A stretch of DNA of 64,000 nucleotides from Aeriscardovia sp. (GTDB lineage: Bacteria; Actinomycetota; Actinomycetes; Actinomycetales; Bifidobacteriaceae): assembly GCA_017405305.1 (NCBI GenBank), contig JAFRAT010000001.1, positions 34,076-98,075 on the forward strand. Reading direction: 5' to 3'. Under the pieces are notes generated by a model. It was not told the DNA's origin, did not search any database, and saw nothing but the letters and a program-made list of their open reading frames with translations. Below, piece by piece: positions 9,305 to 18,536 of the stretch (position 1 is the first letter of the stretch; every line of letters starts with the position of its first letter). The position numbers and the translations under genes are program-made.

Positions 9305-10022
9305 TCACGCCTGCGAGCCGAACACGCGAACGCGCTGCTCGAGAGGCGTGTCCGCACGCGGATCGGCCGGCTTCTCGACGCTGCCGAACGGCATCTGGGC
9401 CGCTAGCCGCCAGGAATCGGGCAGATGGAACCGTCGATCGCACATTCTCGTCGATGAGCGGGTTGTAGTGCTGCAGAGACGCGCCAAAGCCCAGTTCCGT
9501 CAGCTCGAGCCATTCAGCGTACTCCAGCATTCCTAGCGACGCATTCGCCCAGTTGGTGAAGTTATCGGCGTACAGAGGCATTTTCTTGGCCAGCCCGTCG
9601 GTGACATCGACGTCGTCGAATAGCAGCAGCGTACCGTGCCCGGCGGCGAAGCGGTGGATCTTCTCCTGCGTGCGCGGCCAACGTTCGCCGGATGTAACCT
9701 TATGCAGCGCAGCCAAGGTGATTTCATTCCACAGTCTGCGGTGCGCGTCGCCCAGGAGGATGACCATCCGTTGGGACTGGGAGTTCCAGCCACTGGGAAC
9801 CTCGTGCAGCACGTCCTCCAGCGCGGCGATCAACTGCTCGTCCGGCAGGCCGCAGGAGTCGCCGATCGTGTAGATGGAACGACGGCGGCGCATCACGTCC
9901 AACACAGGGTCGGCAGCCGGCATCGCTGGCGCAGCGCTCGACAAAGCCCCGGCCGTCAGATCAGTGGTCGCCACGCTCGGCTTGCCGCTCATCGCGACGT
10001 TTCCCTCGTCGTTCTCGTTCAT
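9305..10022 (-). pseudogene. Frameshifted nitroreductase-family protein
   Basis: FMN-dependent NAD(P)H oxidoreductase of the Frm2/Hbn1-like nitroreductase group. The main frame runs from ATG 10022 (GAAGGA 8 bases upstream) through MRRRRSIYTIG, PSGWNSQSQR, LLLFDDVDV and LQHYNPLIDENVRST. One extra base at about 9431-9432 then throws the frame. The expected ending continues in another frame (FHLPDSWRLAAQMPFG, then PLEQRVRVFG) and stops at 9305. Read in the original frame, the protein would run to 9168 with an unrelated Arg/Ser-rich tail. Either a real recent null mutation or a sequencing error in a short C run; nothing else in the gene looks decayed. Confidence 0.85.
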
Positions 10023-10228
10023 CGCACCATCCTTCATCGCATCATCGGATTTCGTCCTGGCTTCCCGCCAACTGGACTCCAACGCTCACCGGGCACGCTA
10101 CCAGACCCGCGTGAAGCTTTCAAGGCCTGCAACTCTGTCGGCGAACACGCTCCCACGGCGTCTGTCCGCCATCGGAGCGCGCAGCTGCGAACACCGCCAT
10201 GAGACCGGATGCCGCCGCGACCCCGCTT

Positions 10229-10879
10229 TCATTCGGCTGCGGAAAGATAGCTGATGACTGTCTCCCCGTAGGAGCGAGTCATCTCGGTTTCCCAGCCCGC
10301 GGGCGGTGCCGGCTGCGCCGACCGGCTCGACCGCTCTACCACCATCACGCAGCTGTCCTCCAGCGCGCCTGACGACGCGACCGCCGCAAGCAGACCGTTG
10401 AAACCAGCGTCGGAGAAAGCGTACGGCGGGTCGAGGAACACGACGGAGAACCTCGGCCCCGCCGCTGCTAGTGCGCCGCTCCCCTCGTCGGCTTTCTGTT
10501 CGGCGTTCTTCGCTTCGCCGCTATGAGCCTTCGTCAGCTTGGCGATGTACGACTGCGCCGTGCCACGCACGATCAGCGCTGACAGGCCATCCTCGTTCCA
10601 GGAGCGGTTCTTGCGCGCCGTGGCCAATGACCGGCGCAGGCAGGCAACGGCTCCGGCCGATGCATCGACGAACACCGCTTGGTCGGCGCCGCGGGACAGC
10701 GCTTCGAAACCCAGTGCGCCCGATCCGGCGAACAGATCGAGGACCGCGCCGCCGTCGAGCGCGCCGATAGATTCCAGATGCGAGAATACCGCTTCCTTGG
10801 TTCGATCGGTCGTCGGACGCGTGCCGGACTTCGGCGCGTCGAGAGGCATGTTCTTGAGACGTCCTGCGATGATACGCAT
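10229..10879 (-). CDS. rsmD: 16S rRNA (guanine(966)-N(2))-methyltransferase RsmD
   Basis: Methylates G966 of 16S rRNA using SAM. The 216-aa product begins MRIIAGRLKN, has the SAM-binding motif LDLFAGSGALGFEALSRGA near residues 47-65 and the catalytic DPPY near 150. The ATG at 10879 is preferred because AAGGTG lies 7 bases upstream; an in-frame GTG at 10888 is part of that Shine-Dalgarno. It lies just downstream of recG (10-bp gap) and is probably co-transcribed with it. Confidence 0.93.
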   Translation of the reverse strand: MRIIAGRLKNMPLDAPKSGTRPTTDRTKEAVFSHLESIGALDGGAVLDLFAGSGALGFEALSRGADQAVFVDASAGAVACLRRSLATARKNRSWNEDGLSALIVRGTAQSYIAKLTKAHSGEAKNAEQKADEGSGALAAAGPRFSVVFLDPPYAFSDAGFNGLLAAVASSGALEDSCVMVVERSSRSAQPAPPAGWETEMTRSYGETVISYLSAAE

Positions 10880-10889
10880 GGTTTTCACC

Positions 10890-13217
10890 TTACGACCGCG
10901 TGAGGAATTTCTCGTTGCCGCGCAGGAAGTCCAGCACGGCCCCCGCTAACTGCGACTCCGATGCCAGCTCCGGGTCCGCGCCCAGCACTTGCGCGGCATC
11001 GTCGCGGGCCTGCAAGATCACCGGAGCGTCCTTGACAACGCGCAGCAGCTTGAAGGAGGACTTGCCGCCCGCCTGGGCGTCGCCCAGCACGTCGCCCACG
11101 CCGCGCAGCTCGAGGTCAGCTTGGGCGATGTCGGCCCCGTCTGACGACGTGCGCACGACCTCCAGCCGCCGCGCCGCCAAAGACCCCGGCTCCGCATTCG
11201 ACACAAGGAACGCCCACGCGTCCGTGCCTCCGCGCCCTACGCGCCCGCGCAGCTGGTGCAACTGCGTCAGTCCGAAGCGGTCGGCGTTGAAAACGACGAT
11301 GCAGCTCGCCTGCGGCACGTCCACACCAACCTCGATGACGGTCGTCGCCACCAGCACCGGGGTCGTCCCGTCGGCGAAGCCCCGCATAACGCGCGCCTTG
11401 GCGGCGGCGTCGTCCCGGCCCGTTAGACGGGCGAAGCCCACACCGGCAAACTGCGGCAGGCGCGGCAGCCGTTCCGACATCTCCTCCACCGAGTGCAGCG
11501 CCGGCGCGGCGAAACCGTCGGTCCGGGACGCGTCCAGTTCCGAATGGTTCTCGAACAGGTCCATGTCCGGATCGACGGCTGTGCCTACGGCGTTACCGTC
11601 CTCGTCCTCTGTTTCGATGGCCGGGCAGACGATGTAGACGCGCTCGCCCGCGTTAATCCGCTGGCGGCAGTGGACGAACATCCGAGCCATCGACCGTGCG
11701 TCGGCCTCAGGGATGACGGAGGTCCGCACCGGTTTGCGGCCGCCGGGCAAGCCCTCCAGTTCGGAAAGGTCCAAATCGCCGAACCACGTCATGGCGGCCG
11801 TGCGGGGAATCGGCGTCGCCGTCATGACTAACAGATGTGGCGTGCGGTCTGACTTGTCCAACAAGGAGTCGCGCTGCTCGACGCCGAAACGATGCTGTTC
11901 GTCAATGACGGCGAGCGCCATCTTCGGGGCCTGGAACTTCTTGGAGAACGCCGTATGTGTAGCCACCACTAGGCAGGGTTCGCCGTTGGCTATGGTTGCG
12001 AGCGCGGTCCGCCGGTCGTGCAGCCGTAGCGTGCCTGTCAGCAGGATGACGCGCGGGGCGGTCTCGCCTAAAGCCGCTTCCAGTTGTCTCGTGATGGTCG
12101 CGTAGTGTTGTTCGGCCAGCACCTGCGTAGGCGCGACGAGAACGGCTTGGTATCCGGCTTGGACCGCCTGCAGCATGGCAATCAGCGCGACGATCGTCTT
12201 GCCTGAGCCAACTTCGCCTTGCAGCAGCCGGCGCATTGGGCGGCTGTGTGTCATGTCCTGTCCGATGCGCGCGATCACGTCTTTTTGGCCGTCCGTCAGT
12301 TCGAAAGGCAGACGTTCGATGAGCCGGGACGCCAGCCCGCCGTCGCCGGGCGCGGGCCGAGCGCACGGGAACGCTGTCTCGTCTTGGCTGGCGCGCCGGG
12401 CCTGCAGCAGCGCCATCTGCGAGAGGAACGCTTCCTCGTAGCGCATCGAGCGGATGCCATCCTGGAATTGCTTCACGGACTGCGGGTTGTGGATGGCTTC
12501 GAGCGCCTCGAGCCGGCTCATCAGGTGGTTCGCCTCGCGTACGGATGCGGGCACGACGGTGGGCACGATGGCTTCGGGGTTGTCGCTGGCTTGGATCGCA
12601 CGCAGCAAGCCGACGATGGTCTCGTGAATGCGGTCGGACGAGAGACTGGCTGTCGCGTGGTACACCGGCCGCGGCACGGTCAGTGCCTGGAACGCCTCGT
12701 CGGCGGAGGCGCAGTCCCGACCCACGACCTGCACATCCGGATGGGCGAGTTGCAGGGATCCGTTGTACAGGCTCGGCTCGCCGCAGACGACTGCCGTTGC
12801 GCCTGCCGGTAGACGTTCCGACATCCAGGAAAGGTACTGGCGTTTGTAAGAAAAAAACACCAGCCGCGCACGGGCGGGAGGTGCCGCGAACGGCAAGGGA
12901 CTCTTACTCGCGGCACCAGCCTTGCCGTTGCCGGAAAAGCCGGCGCTGCCGGCATCAACATCCTCGACGAGACTCAGGGCGCGCGCCTTTCCCCTCGCCA
13001 TCGGCGTGACGCGGGTGTTGAGCACGCGGACGAGGAACGCCGTTTTCCGGCCGAGCGTCGCCTGCCGCAGCGTGCCTCGCGGGATGGAAGGGGTGACGCG
13101 GAACGGATAATACGTCAACGCGCCGCCGACTGTCAGGACGCCTAGCCGTTTGAGGCTCGATGCCCGCCGTTTATCGCTTAAAACCGCTGTCAGCAGACTG
13201 TCCATGGAAAGAGCCAT
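10890..13217 (-). CDS. recG: ATP-dependent DNA helicase RecG
   Basis: Branch-migrating helicase that remodels stalled forks and Holliday junctions. About 775 aa, with the N-terminal wedge/OB region (LTYYPFR; later RARLVFFSYKRQYL) and Walker A GEVGSGKTIVAL near residue 335. DEQHRFG and the TATPIPRT motif follow, and the C-terminal helicase half has QLRGRVGRGG. The start is uncertain: two adjacent ATGs (13220, 13217) follow AGAGGG very closely, and MDSLLTAVL at 13205 is another option. The upstream in-frame extension to 13280 has no family similarity. Followed by rsmD. Confidence 0.93.
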   Translation of the reverse strand: MALSMDSLLTAVLSDKRRASSLKRLGVLTVGGALTYYPFRVTPSIPRGTLRQATLGRKTAFLVRVLNTRVTPMARGKARALSLVEDVDAGSAGFSGNGKAGAASKSPLPFAAPPARARLVFFSYKRQYLSWMSERLPAGATAVVCGEPSLYNGSLQLAHPDVQVVGRDCASADEAFQALTVPRPVYHATASLSSDRIHETIVGLLRAIQASDNPEAIVPTVVPASVREANHLMSRLEALEAIHNPQSVKQFQDGIRSMRYEEAFLSQMALLQARRASQDETAFPCARPAPGDGGLASRLIERLPFELTDGQKDVIARIGQDMTHSRPMRRLLQGEVGSGKTIVALIAMLQAVQAGYQAVLVAPTQVLAEQHYATITRQLEAALGETAPRVILLTGTLRLHDRRTALATIANGEPCLVVATHTAFSKKFQAPKMALAVIDEQHRFGVEQRDSLLDKSDRTPHLLVMTATPIPRTAAMTWFGDLDLSELEGLPGGRKPVRTSVIPEADARSMARMFVHCRQRINAGERVYIVCPAIETEDEDGNAVGTAVDPDMDLFENHSELDASRTDGFAAPALHSVEEMSERLPRLPQFAGVGFARLTGRDDAAAKARVMRGFADGTTPVLVATTVIEVGVDVPQASCIVVFNADRFGLTQLHQLRGRVGRGGTDAWAFLVSNAEPGSLAARRLEVVRTSSDGADIAQADLELRGVGDVLGDAQAGGKSSFKLLRVVKDAPVILQARDDAAQVLGADPELASESQLAGAVLDFLRGNEKFLTRS

Positions 13218-13278
13218 CATCCCTCTATTCCTGTGTCCGAAGGCTGATGCCGGCACGCGCGTCGGCCTCCGGATACGC

Positions 13279-13302
13279 AAAAGCCCGGGACGAATCCCGG
13301 GC
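13279..13302 (-). terminator. Terminator downstream of rpmB
   Basis: Perfect 8-bp stem GCCCGGGA/TCCCGGGC at 13283-13302 with a 4-base loop. On the minus strand it is followed by four T (13279-13282). It separates rpmB from recG. Confidence 0.75.
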
Positions 13303-13412
13303 TCCCTCGCACTGGTCGCGCGAATCCGCCGCGTTCGTGGCCATCGTCTGCCGGACTCCGGTCGCCGGCGTTTCTCAGCGATGCCCCGCGCGACGATGCC
13401 GTGCGTTCCGCT

Positions 13413-13610
13413 TCAGCGGGCAGCGCGCTGGACCTTGCCGGCCTTGATGCAGCTGACGCACACGCGCAGGCGGATGGTGCCGCCCATGCCGTCGGAAACG
13501 CGGACCGGCTGCAGGTTCGGCAGCAGGCGACGCTTGGTGCGACGGTGGGAGTGGGACACGTTCATGCCGACCTGCGGACCCTTGCCGCAAATGTCACAAC
13601 GATAAGACAT
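13413..13610 (-). CDS. rpmB: 50S ribosomal protein L28
   Basis: Large-subunit protein of 65 aa beginning [15 protein letters not shown]. The zinc-ribbon-type cysteine pairs are present: CDIC near residues 5-8 and CVSC near 51-54. So this is the cysteine-containing L28 form. AGAGGAG lies 9 bases before the ATG. Monocistronic, with its own terminator towards recG. Confidence 0.96.
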   Translation of the reverse strand: MSYRCDICGKGPQVGMNVSHSHRRTKRRLLPNLQPVRVSDGMGGTIRLRVCVSCIKAGKVQRAAR

Positions 13611-13726
13611 AGCAAATGCTCCTCTGAATACGTCCTTGCGACCGGTTGACAAACACGACCGGCACATAGTCCTAACAGGATAGCCGGGCGACTGGACTCA
13701 GTCAACGGCACAGCCGCCCAGAGCGG

Positions 13727-14944
13727 TCACCGGGCCACGCTGTCGATCAGCTCGGTGATGACCTTCTGGTACTCGATGCCGGACGCCGCCCAGGCCTTTG
13801 GATACATGGAGATCGAGGTGAAACCCGGCATGGTGTTGATTTCGTTGACCATTACGGTGCCGTCCTCCTGCACGAAGGTGTCGACGCGCATGAGCCCGGC
13901 GCCGTCGACAGCCTTGAACGCGCGCGCGGCCACGTCGCGGACCTTCTGCAGCATCTCGGTCGGCAGTTTGGCCGGCACTTCCACGTGGGAGGCGCTCGAG
14001 TCGATGTATTTGGCGTCGAAGTCGTAGAACTCGTCGCCCTCGGACCGCTTATGGTCCAGCACGATCTCGCCCGGCCAAGCGGTGCGCGGCTCGGCCAGCG
14101 GGTTAGTCGACAGCACGGCGCACTCGATTTCGCGGCCTTCGATGCCCTGCTCGACGAGAATCCTCCAGCTGTACGGATACGCGGCGTACACGGCGGCGAC
14201 GAGGTCCTCCTGACGCTCGACTTTGGTGACGCCGAAGCTGGAGCCGCCCCACGCCGGCTTGACGAAGAGCGGATAGCGCAGGCCAGCCGCGGCAACGGCA
14301 CCGAGAATCTCGCCAGCGTTCGCTTCGAAACGGCTGGACTGGTCGAACGGGCGTGCGTCGAAAGTGACGCCCGGGGTGACGGCGATGCCCGCCGCCCGCA
14401 GCAGAATCTTCGTGAAGTGTTTGTCCATACATACGGCCGACGCCAGGACGCCGCACCCGACGTATGGAACGCCGAGGGTCTCCAGCAGGCCTTGGACGGC
14501 GCCGTCCTCGCCGTACTCACCGTGCAGCACCGGGAAAACGGCATCGATATGGCCGAGCCACTCGCAGTCAGTGTCCTCCACGTCGCCGGCTGTCATGTCG
14601 CCAGACACGCCCACGCCGATGGCGGCGGAGCCGGCCTTGTTGTCGCCCGGAAGCAGGGCGAAAAAGCCGTCGGCGCCCTTGGCCATGTCGATCATGACCG
14701 GGCGGGACCCGTCGGTCATGTTGACTTCCGGCATCACACCATCACCAAGGTTCCACTCGCATGGATCGACGTCAGGAAGGACCCACTGGCCCTCCTTGGC
14801 GATGGCGACCGGGACGGGTTCGAAACGGTCGCGGTCGATGGCGCGCAGCAGGCTTCCCGCGGAAATGCAGGAAATCGAATGCTCGTCGGCACGGCCGCCG
14901 AACAGGACAATGACGCGTTTTTTGTTCTTCGGATTCTCGCTCAT
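13727..14944 (-). CDS. ddl: D-alanine--D-alanine ligase
   Basis: ATP-grasp enzyme that makes the D-Ala-D-Ala end of the peptidoglycan stem peptide. The 405-aa product contains the N-terminal LFGGRADEHSIS, VFPVLHGEYGEDG near 133-146, VCMDKHFTK, KPAWGGSSFGVTKV near 215-228, EQGIEGREIECAVL and MVNEINTMPGFTSISMYP near the C-terminus. Its ATG overlaps the gpsA stop (ATGA), so the two are translationally coupled. Together with plsC, gpsA and murA it forms an envelope-precursor block. Confidence 0.96.
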   Translation of the reverse strand: MSENPKNKKRVIVLFGGRADEHSISCISAGSLLRAIDRDRFEPVPVAIAKEGQWVLPDVDPCEWNLGDGVMPEVNMTDGSRPVMIDMAKGADGFFALLPGDNKAGSAAIGVGVSGDMTAGDVEDTDCEWLGHIDAVFPVLHGEYGEDGAVQGLLETLGVPYVGCGVLASAVCMDKHFTKILLRAAGIAVTPGVTFDARPFDQSSRFEANAGEILGAVAAAGLRYPLFVKPAWGGSSFGVTKVERQEDLVAAVYAAYPYSWRILVEQGIEGREIECAVLSTNPLAEPRTAWPGEIVLDHKRSEGDEFYDFDAKYIDSSASHVEVPAKLPTEMLQKVRDVAARAFKAVDGAGLMRVDTFVQEDGTVMVNEINTMPGFTSISMYPKAWAASGIEYQKVITELIDSVAR

Positions 14945-15939
14945 TCCGCTGCAATCTCCCTGCTTGTCAGACGGACGAACAGTTCGTCGAAGCCGCTGCC
15001 GTCCGTCAACACCGCGTTCACACCTTCAGCCAGCGGCATCGGCACTCCCAACCTTCCGGCGAGTTCCAGGGCTGCCGAGGTGGTCGCCACGCCTTCCGCC
15101 ACGCCGTTGCTGGCCTTCGTCGCTTCCTCTATGCTCATGCCCGTGCCGAGGTTGTAGCCGAACGTGTAGTTGCGGCTCAGCGGCGACGTGCATGTGCAGA
15201 TGAGATCGCCGAAGCCGGCCAGGCCCGCGAAGGTCTCCGCTTTCGCTCCAGCGGAGACGCCCAAACGGGCCATCTCCTTCATGCCGAGCGTCATGACGAC
15301 GGACGCTGTGTTCTCGCCGAAACCGGCGCCGTGGCCCATGCCGACGGCGAGCGCGACAATGTTCTTCAACGAGCCACACAACTCCAGACCGATGACATCG
15401 TCGGAGAGGTACGGTTTGAAGTACGGCGTGGAGCATGCCCGCGCCACGGTTCGCGCCGCTTCAGGCGATTCGGACCCGACAACGGTGGCCGTCGGCTGGC
15501 GCTGCGCCACCTGCGCGGACAGGTTCGGGCCGGAGACGGCGACGAAACGGGTGCGCGGCAAGTCCAACGCCTCGCAAACGACCTGATCCATGCGCTTGCC
15601 GGTGCCCTTTTCGATGCCCTTCATCACGGACACCACGAGGCAGTCCTGCGGCAGGAAGCCCCTGAAGGATTCCAGCGCGCCGCGCGCGGACTGGGAGGCA
15701 ATTGCCACGACGACGATCTGCGCGTCGGCGACCGCCGTTCGCCGGTCGGCCTCGACGGTCATGGTGTCCGGCAGGATTCCGGCGAGCGGCAGGCGCGCGC
15801 TGTTGCGGCGGTTGACGCGGATATCCTCCAGAACGGCCGGAACGATGTCCCACATCGTCACGTCGTTGCCGGCGTCCGCGAGGACGCGACCGAAACCCGT
15901 GCCCCACGCCCCGGCACCCAGAACGGTAATTCTAGCCAT
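14941..15939 (-). CDS. gpsA: NAD(P)-dependent glycerol-3-phosphate dehydrogenase
   Basis: Reduces dihydroxyacetone phosphate to sn-glycerol-3-phosphate for phospholipid synthesis. The 332-aa product starts MARITVLGAGAWGTGFGRVLAD with the Rossmann GXGXXG at residues 8-13. LKNIVALAVGMGHG, which carries the catalytic Lys region, and FAGLAGFGDLICTC follow. The ATG at 15939 fits the family N-terminus; an upstream ATG at 15948 adds MPV only. It overlaps ddl by four bases. Acylation of its product would begin with enzymes such as the neighbouring PlsC-type acyltransferase. Confidence 0.94.
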   Translation of the reverse strand: MARITVLGAGAWGTGFGRVLADAGNDVTMWDIVPAVLEDIRVNRRNSARLPLAGILPDTMTVEADRRTAVADAQIVVVAIASQSARGALESFRGFLPQDCLVVSVMKGIEKGTGKRMDQVVCEALDLPRTRFVAVSGPNLSAQVAQRQPTATVVGSESPEAARTVARACSTPYFKPYLSDDVIGLELCGSLKNIVALAVGMGHGAGFGENTASVVMTLGMKEMARLGVSAGAKAETFAGLAGFGDLICTCTSPLSRNYTFGYNLGTGMSIEEATKASNGVAEGVATTSAALELAGRLGVPMPLAEGVNAVLTDGSGFDELFVRLTSREIAAE

Positions 15940-16113
15940 AACCGGCATTCTACTGTGTACCTGTGTACCGCGGGCAGCTGCGGAGGCAACCGCGACCTTC
16001 ACATCACGCGGCCAGCAGGCTGGTGCGGGGTCTGAAGAAACCTTCGCCTGGCCCATCTACTCCGGCTGCAAGCGGACCCCGCCGCCCACCGCCGATCTAC
16101 TGACGCCGCTGGT

Positions 16114-17082
16114 TCACGGGCACCGCCAGCTCAGCGGCGGGCGCGGAACTCGAGACTCGGTGCGGTAGTCCCACATGCCGGCCGCCGGCGGGCGCTCCCC
16201 GCGCGCTTCGGCCTCGAGGTCCTCCATCTTCTGACGGACGCGGTACCCTAGTTCCTCGACGGCAGCCATCGCTGGCCAGCCGGACGAGACGGACGAATCA
16301 CGCGAATCAACGGAACCGGCGGAAGCGTCGACGCCCTGCCATGTGGCCGGATCACCCAGCAAATCGCCGTAGCGGACAGGCTCGCCGAAGGCCAGCAACA
16401 GATGCGGCCGCGGCCACGGCTTCCACCAGTGAACGTTCGTGCCGCCCCAGGTCACCGATGGAACCAGCGGGATTTCGTAGCCCACGCGTCGCGACGCCGC
16501 CAAGGCGATCTCCGCCATGCCATGCTTGAAGCTCATCGGCCATTTGAGTGGGTCGCGCGTCAGTGTGCCCTCCGGCCAGATCACCAGCGGATGGCCGTCC
16601 TGCAGGGTGCGCACGGACTCCTCCTCGATGCGCAGCGCCTGCCCTGATCGGCGGTCGGCCGGCTGCATGCCCAGGGCCTTGAGCCACGGCCCCACCAACG
16701 GCACCCTCGCCAGCTCGCCTTTGGCCACGAACCGCGGACGGCGGCCCAAATGGTGAACGGCTACCATGGGCACGAACACGTCCAACTGCGCGATGTGGCT
16801 GCACGCCAGGATGAACAGGCCTTCCTGAGGGATGTTCTCCATGCCCCACGCCGAAGCCTTGACACGCGCCCGTGTCACCGCCGAAGCGGCCGCCACCAGC
16901 CTGGCCTCGAGACGCGGGCTCATGCCCGCCACTTCCGGCCAGTTTGGCTGGCGGACGAAGCCGTAGCCGCACAGCTCCCGGGTCGGGTCGACGAGGCGAT
17001 GCCTCTGCGACAGCCGCGCGACCTGGCGGGAGCTGGGCGGCGAGACGGACCAAAACGGGGAGATCTTTCCTGGAGATGACAT
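16114..17082 (-). CDS. plsC: 1-acyl-sn-glycerol-3-phosphate acyltransferase (PlsC family)
   Basis: Membrane-associated acyltransferase of phosphatidic-acid synthesis. The HX4D catalytic motif is present as SHIAQLDVF near residues 95-103. RPRFVAKGEL and FVIW-type PEGT (LVIWPEGTLTRD near 170-181) follow. At 322 aa it has a 75-residue N-terminal extension and an Arg/Glu-rich C-terminus. Which of several actinobacterial PlsC-like enzymes this is cannot be told from sequence. It lies between murA and gpsA, same strand. Confidence 0.87.
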   Translation of the reverse strand: MSSPGKISPFWSVSPPSSRQVARLSQRHRLVDPTRELCGYGFVRQPNWPEVAGMSPRLEARLVAAASAVTRARVKASAWGMENIPQEGLFILACSHIAQLDVFVPMVAVHHLGRRPRFVAKGELARVPLVGPWLKALGMQPADRRSGQALRIEEESVRTLQDGHPLVIWPEGTLTRDPLKWPMSFKHGMAEIALAASRRVGYEIPLVPSVTWGGTNVHWWKPWPRPHLLLAFGEPVRYGDLLGDPATWQGVDASAGSVDSRDSSVSSGWPAMAAVEELGYRVRQKMEDLEAEARGERPPAAGMWDYRTESRVPRPPLSWRCP

Positions 17083-17126
17083 GGCCCCAGTCTACATACG
17101 CGCGCTGAAAACCGCTCGCTCCCGGC

Positions 17127-18470
17127 TCACTCCTGCGGCTCCTCGATCTCCGCGCCCAGCGCGCGCAGCTTGCCGTAAAAGAACTCGTAGCCGCGGTTGA
17201 TGAGTGAGATGCCGTGGACGCGGGACTCGCCTTCGGCAGCGAGCGCGCCGATGATGTGGCTGAAGCCGCCGCGGATATCCGGCACGTCGATGTCGGCGCC
17301 GTGCAGCGGCGTGGGCCCGAAAATAACGGCGGAATGCACGAAGTTCTTCTCGCGGAAGCGGCACGGCAGGGAGCCGAGGCACTCCTTGTAGAGCTGGATG
17401 TTCGCGCCCATCCTGATGAGGGAGCCGACGAAGCCGAAGCGGTTCTCGTACACGGTCTCATGCACGATCGACAGGCCTTTGGCCTGGGTCAGTGCGCAGA
17501 CAAGCGGCTGCTGCCAGTCTGTCATGAAGCCAGGATGCACGTCGGTCTCGAGGGCGATTGGATGCAGGTCGCCGCCCGGATGCCAGAAACGGATGCCGTC
17601 GTCGGTGATGTCGAACTGGCCGCCGATCTTGCGGAACACGTTGAGGTAAGTGGTCATGGTGGACTGCTGAGCGCCCTGCACGAAGATGTCGCCCTTGGTG
17701 GCCAGCGCCGCCGACGCCCAGGACGCGACCTCGATGCGATCGGTCAGTGCGGTGTGCGTGAAGCCGTGCAGCTCCGGGACGCCTTCGATGTGGATGGTGC
17801 GGTCGACGTCCACGGAGATGATGGCTCCCATCTTCTGCAGCACGTTGATGAGGTCCATGATTTCGGGCTCGATGGCGGCGCCGGTCAGCTCCGTCTTGCC
17901 GTCGGCTTGGACGGCCGCGAGCAGCGTCTGCTCGGTGGCGCCCACGGACGGGTACGGCAAATGGATCTGCGCGCCGTGAAGGCCATGCGAGGCGGTCAGG
18001 TCGACGCTGCCGTCGTGCAGTTCCTCGATGTGGGCGCCCAGCTCGCGCAGCGTGTTCAGATGGAAGTTGATAGGGCGGTGGCCGATCTCGTCGCCGCCGA
18101 GGGACGGAATGAAGGCTTCTCCCAGGCGGTGCAGCAGCGGGCCGGAGAAAAGGATCGGGATGCGGGAGCTGCCGGCCAGAGTGTGCACGTCGGCAATGTT
18201 GGCCAGCTCGACGTTGCTGGCGTCGACGGCGACGACTCCAGCCTGCGTGTCGACATCGACATCCACGCCGTGCAGGCGCAGCAAGTTGGAGACGACCTTG
18301 ACATCGCGGATCGCCGGCACATTGCGCAGCACAGACTTGCCCGGAGCCAGCAGGGACGCGACCATCGCCTTGCTGACGAAGTTTTTCGCGCCGCGGACAA
18401 GCACGGCACCGCGCAGGGGCTTGCCGCCCCACACCTTCAGAACATCGCTTTCTTTTTCTGCCATAGTCAT
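17127..18470 (-). CDS. murA: UDP-N-acetylglucosamine 1-carboxyvinyltransferase (MurA), Cys-to-Asp variant
   Basis: Transfers enolpyruvate from PEP to UDP-GlcNAc, the first committed step of peptidoglycan synthesis. About 447 aa with RGAKNFVSKAMVASLL near residues 26-41, PSVGATEQTLL near 190, and FWHPGGDLHPIALETDVHPGF (residues split around 300-320) with the substrate-binding DWQQPL. In the active-site loop the sequence is LGGDEIGHRP (residues 124-133): Asp127 stands where the classical catalytic and fosfomycin-binding Cys115 of E. coli would be. The ATG at 18470 is chosen; ATG 18464 is equally possible and no strong Shine-Dalgarno decides. Confidence 0.93.
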   Translation of the reverse strand: MTMAEKESDVLKVWGGKPLRGAVLVRGAKNFVSKAMVASLLAPGKSVLRNVPAIRDVKVVSNLLRLHGVDVDVDTQAGVVAVDASNVELANIADVHTLAGSSRIPILFSGPLLHRLGEAFIPSLGGDEIGHRPINFHLNTLRELGAHIEELHDGSVDLTASHGLHGAQIHLPYPSVGATEQTLLAAVQADGKTELTGAAIEPEIMDLINVLQKMGAIISVDVDRTIHIEGVPELHGFTHTALTDRIEVASWASAALATKGDIFVQGAQQSTMTTYLNVFRKIGGQFDITDDGIRFWHPGGDLHPIALETDVHPGFMTDWQQPLVCALTQAKGLSIVHETVYENRFGFVGSLIRMGANIQLYKECLGSLPCRFREKNFVHSAVIFGPTPLHGADIDVPDIRGGFSHIIGALAAEGESRVHGISLINRGYEFFYGKLRALGAEIEEPQE

Positions 18471-18536
18471 AGTTTCGCATCGGCGATGATGGAGATGACG
18501 TGAAGGCTGTGGCGGTTCCACGAAAGTTCATGCGCT

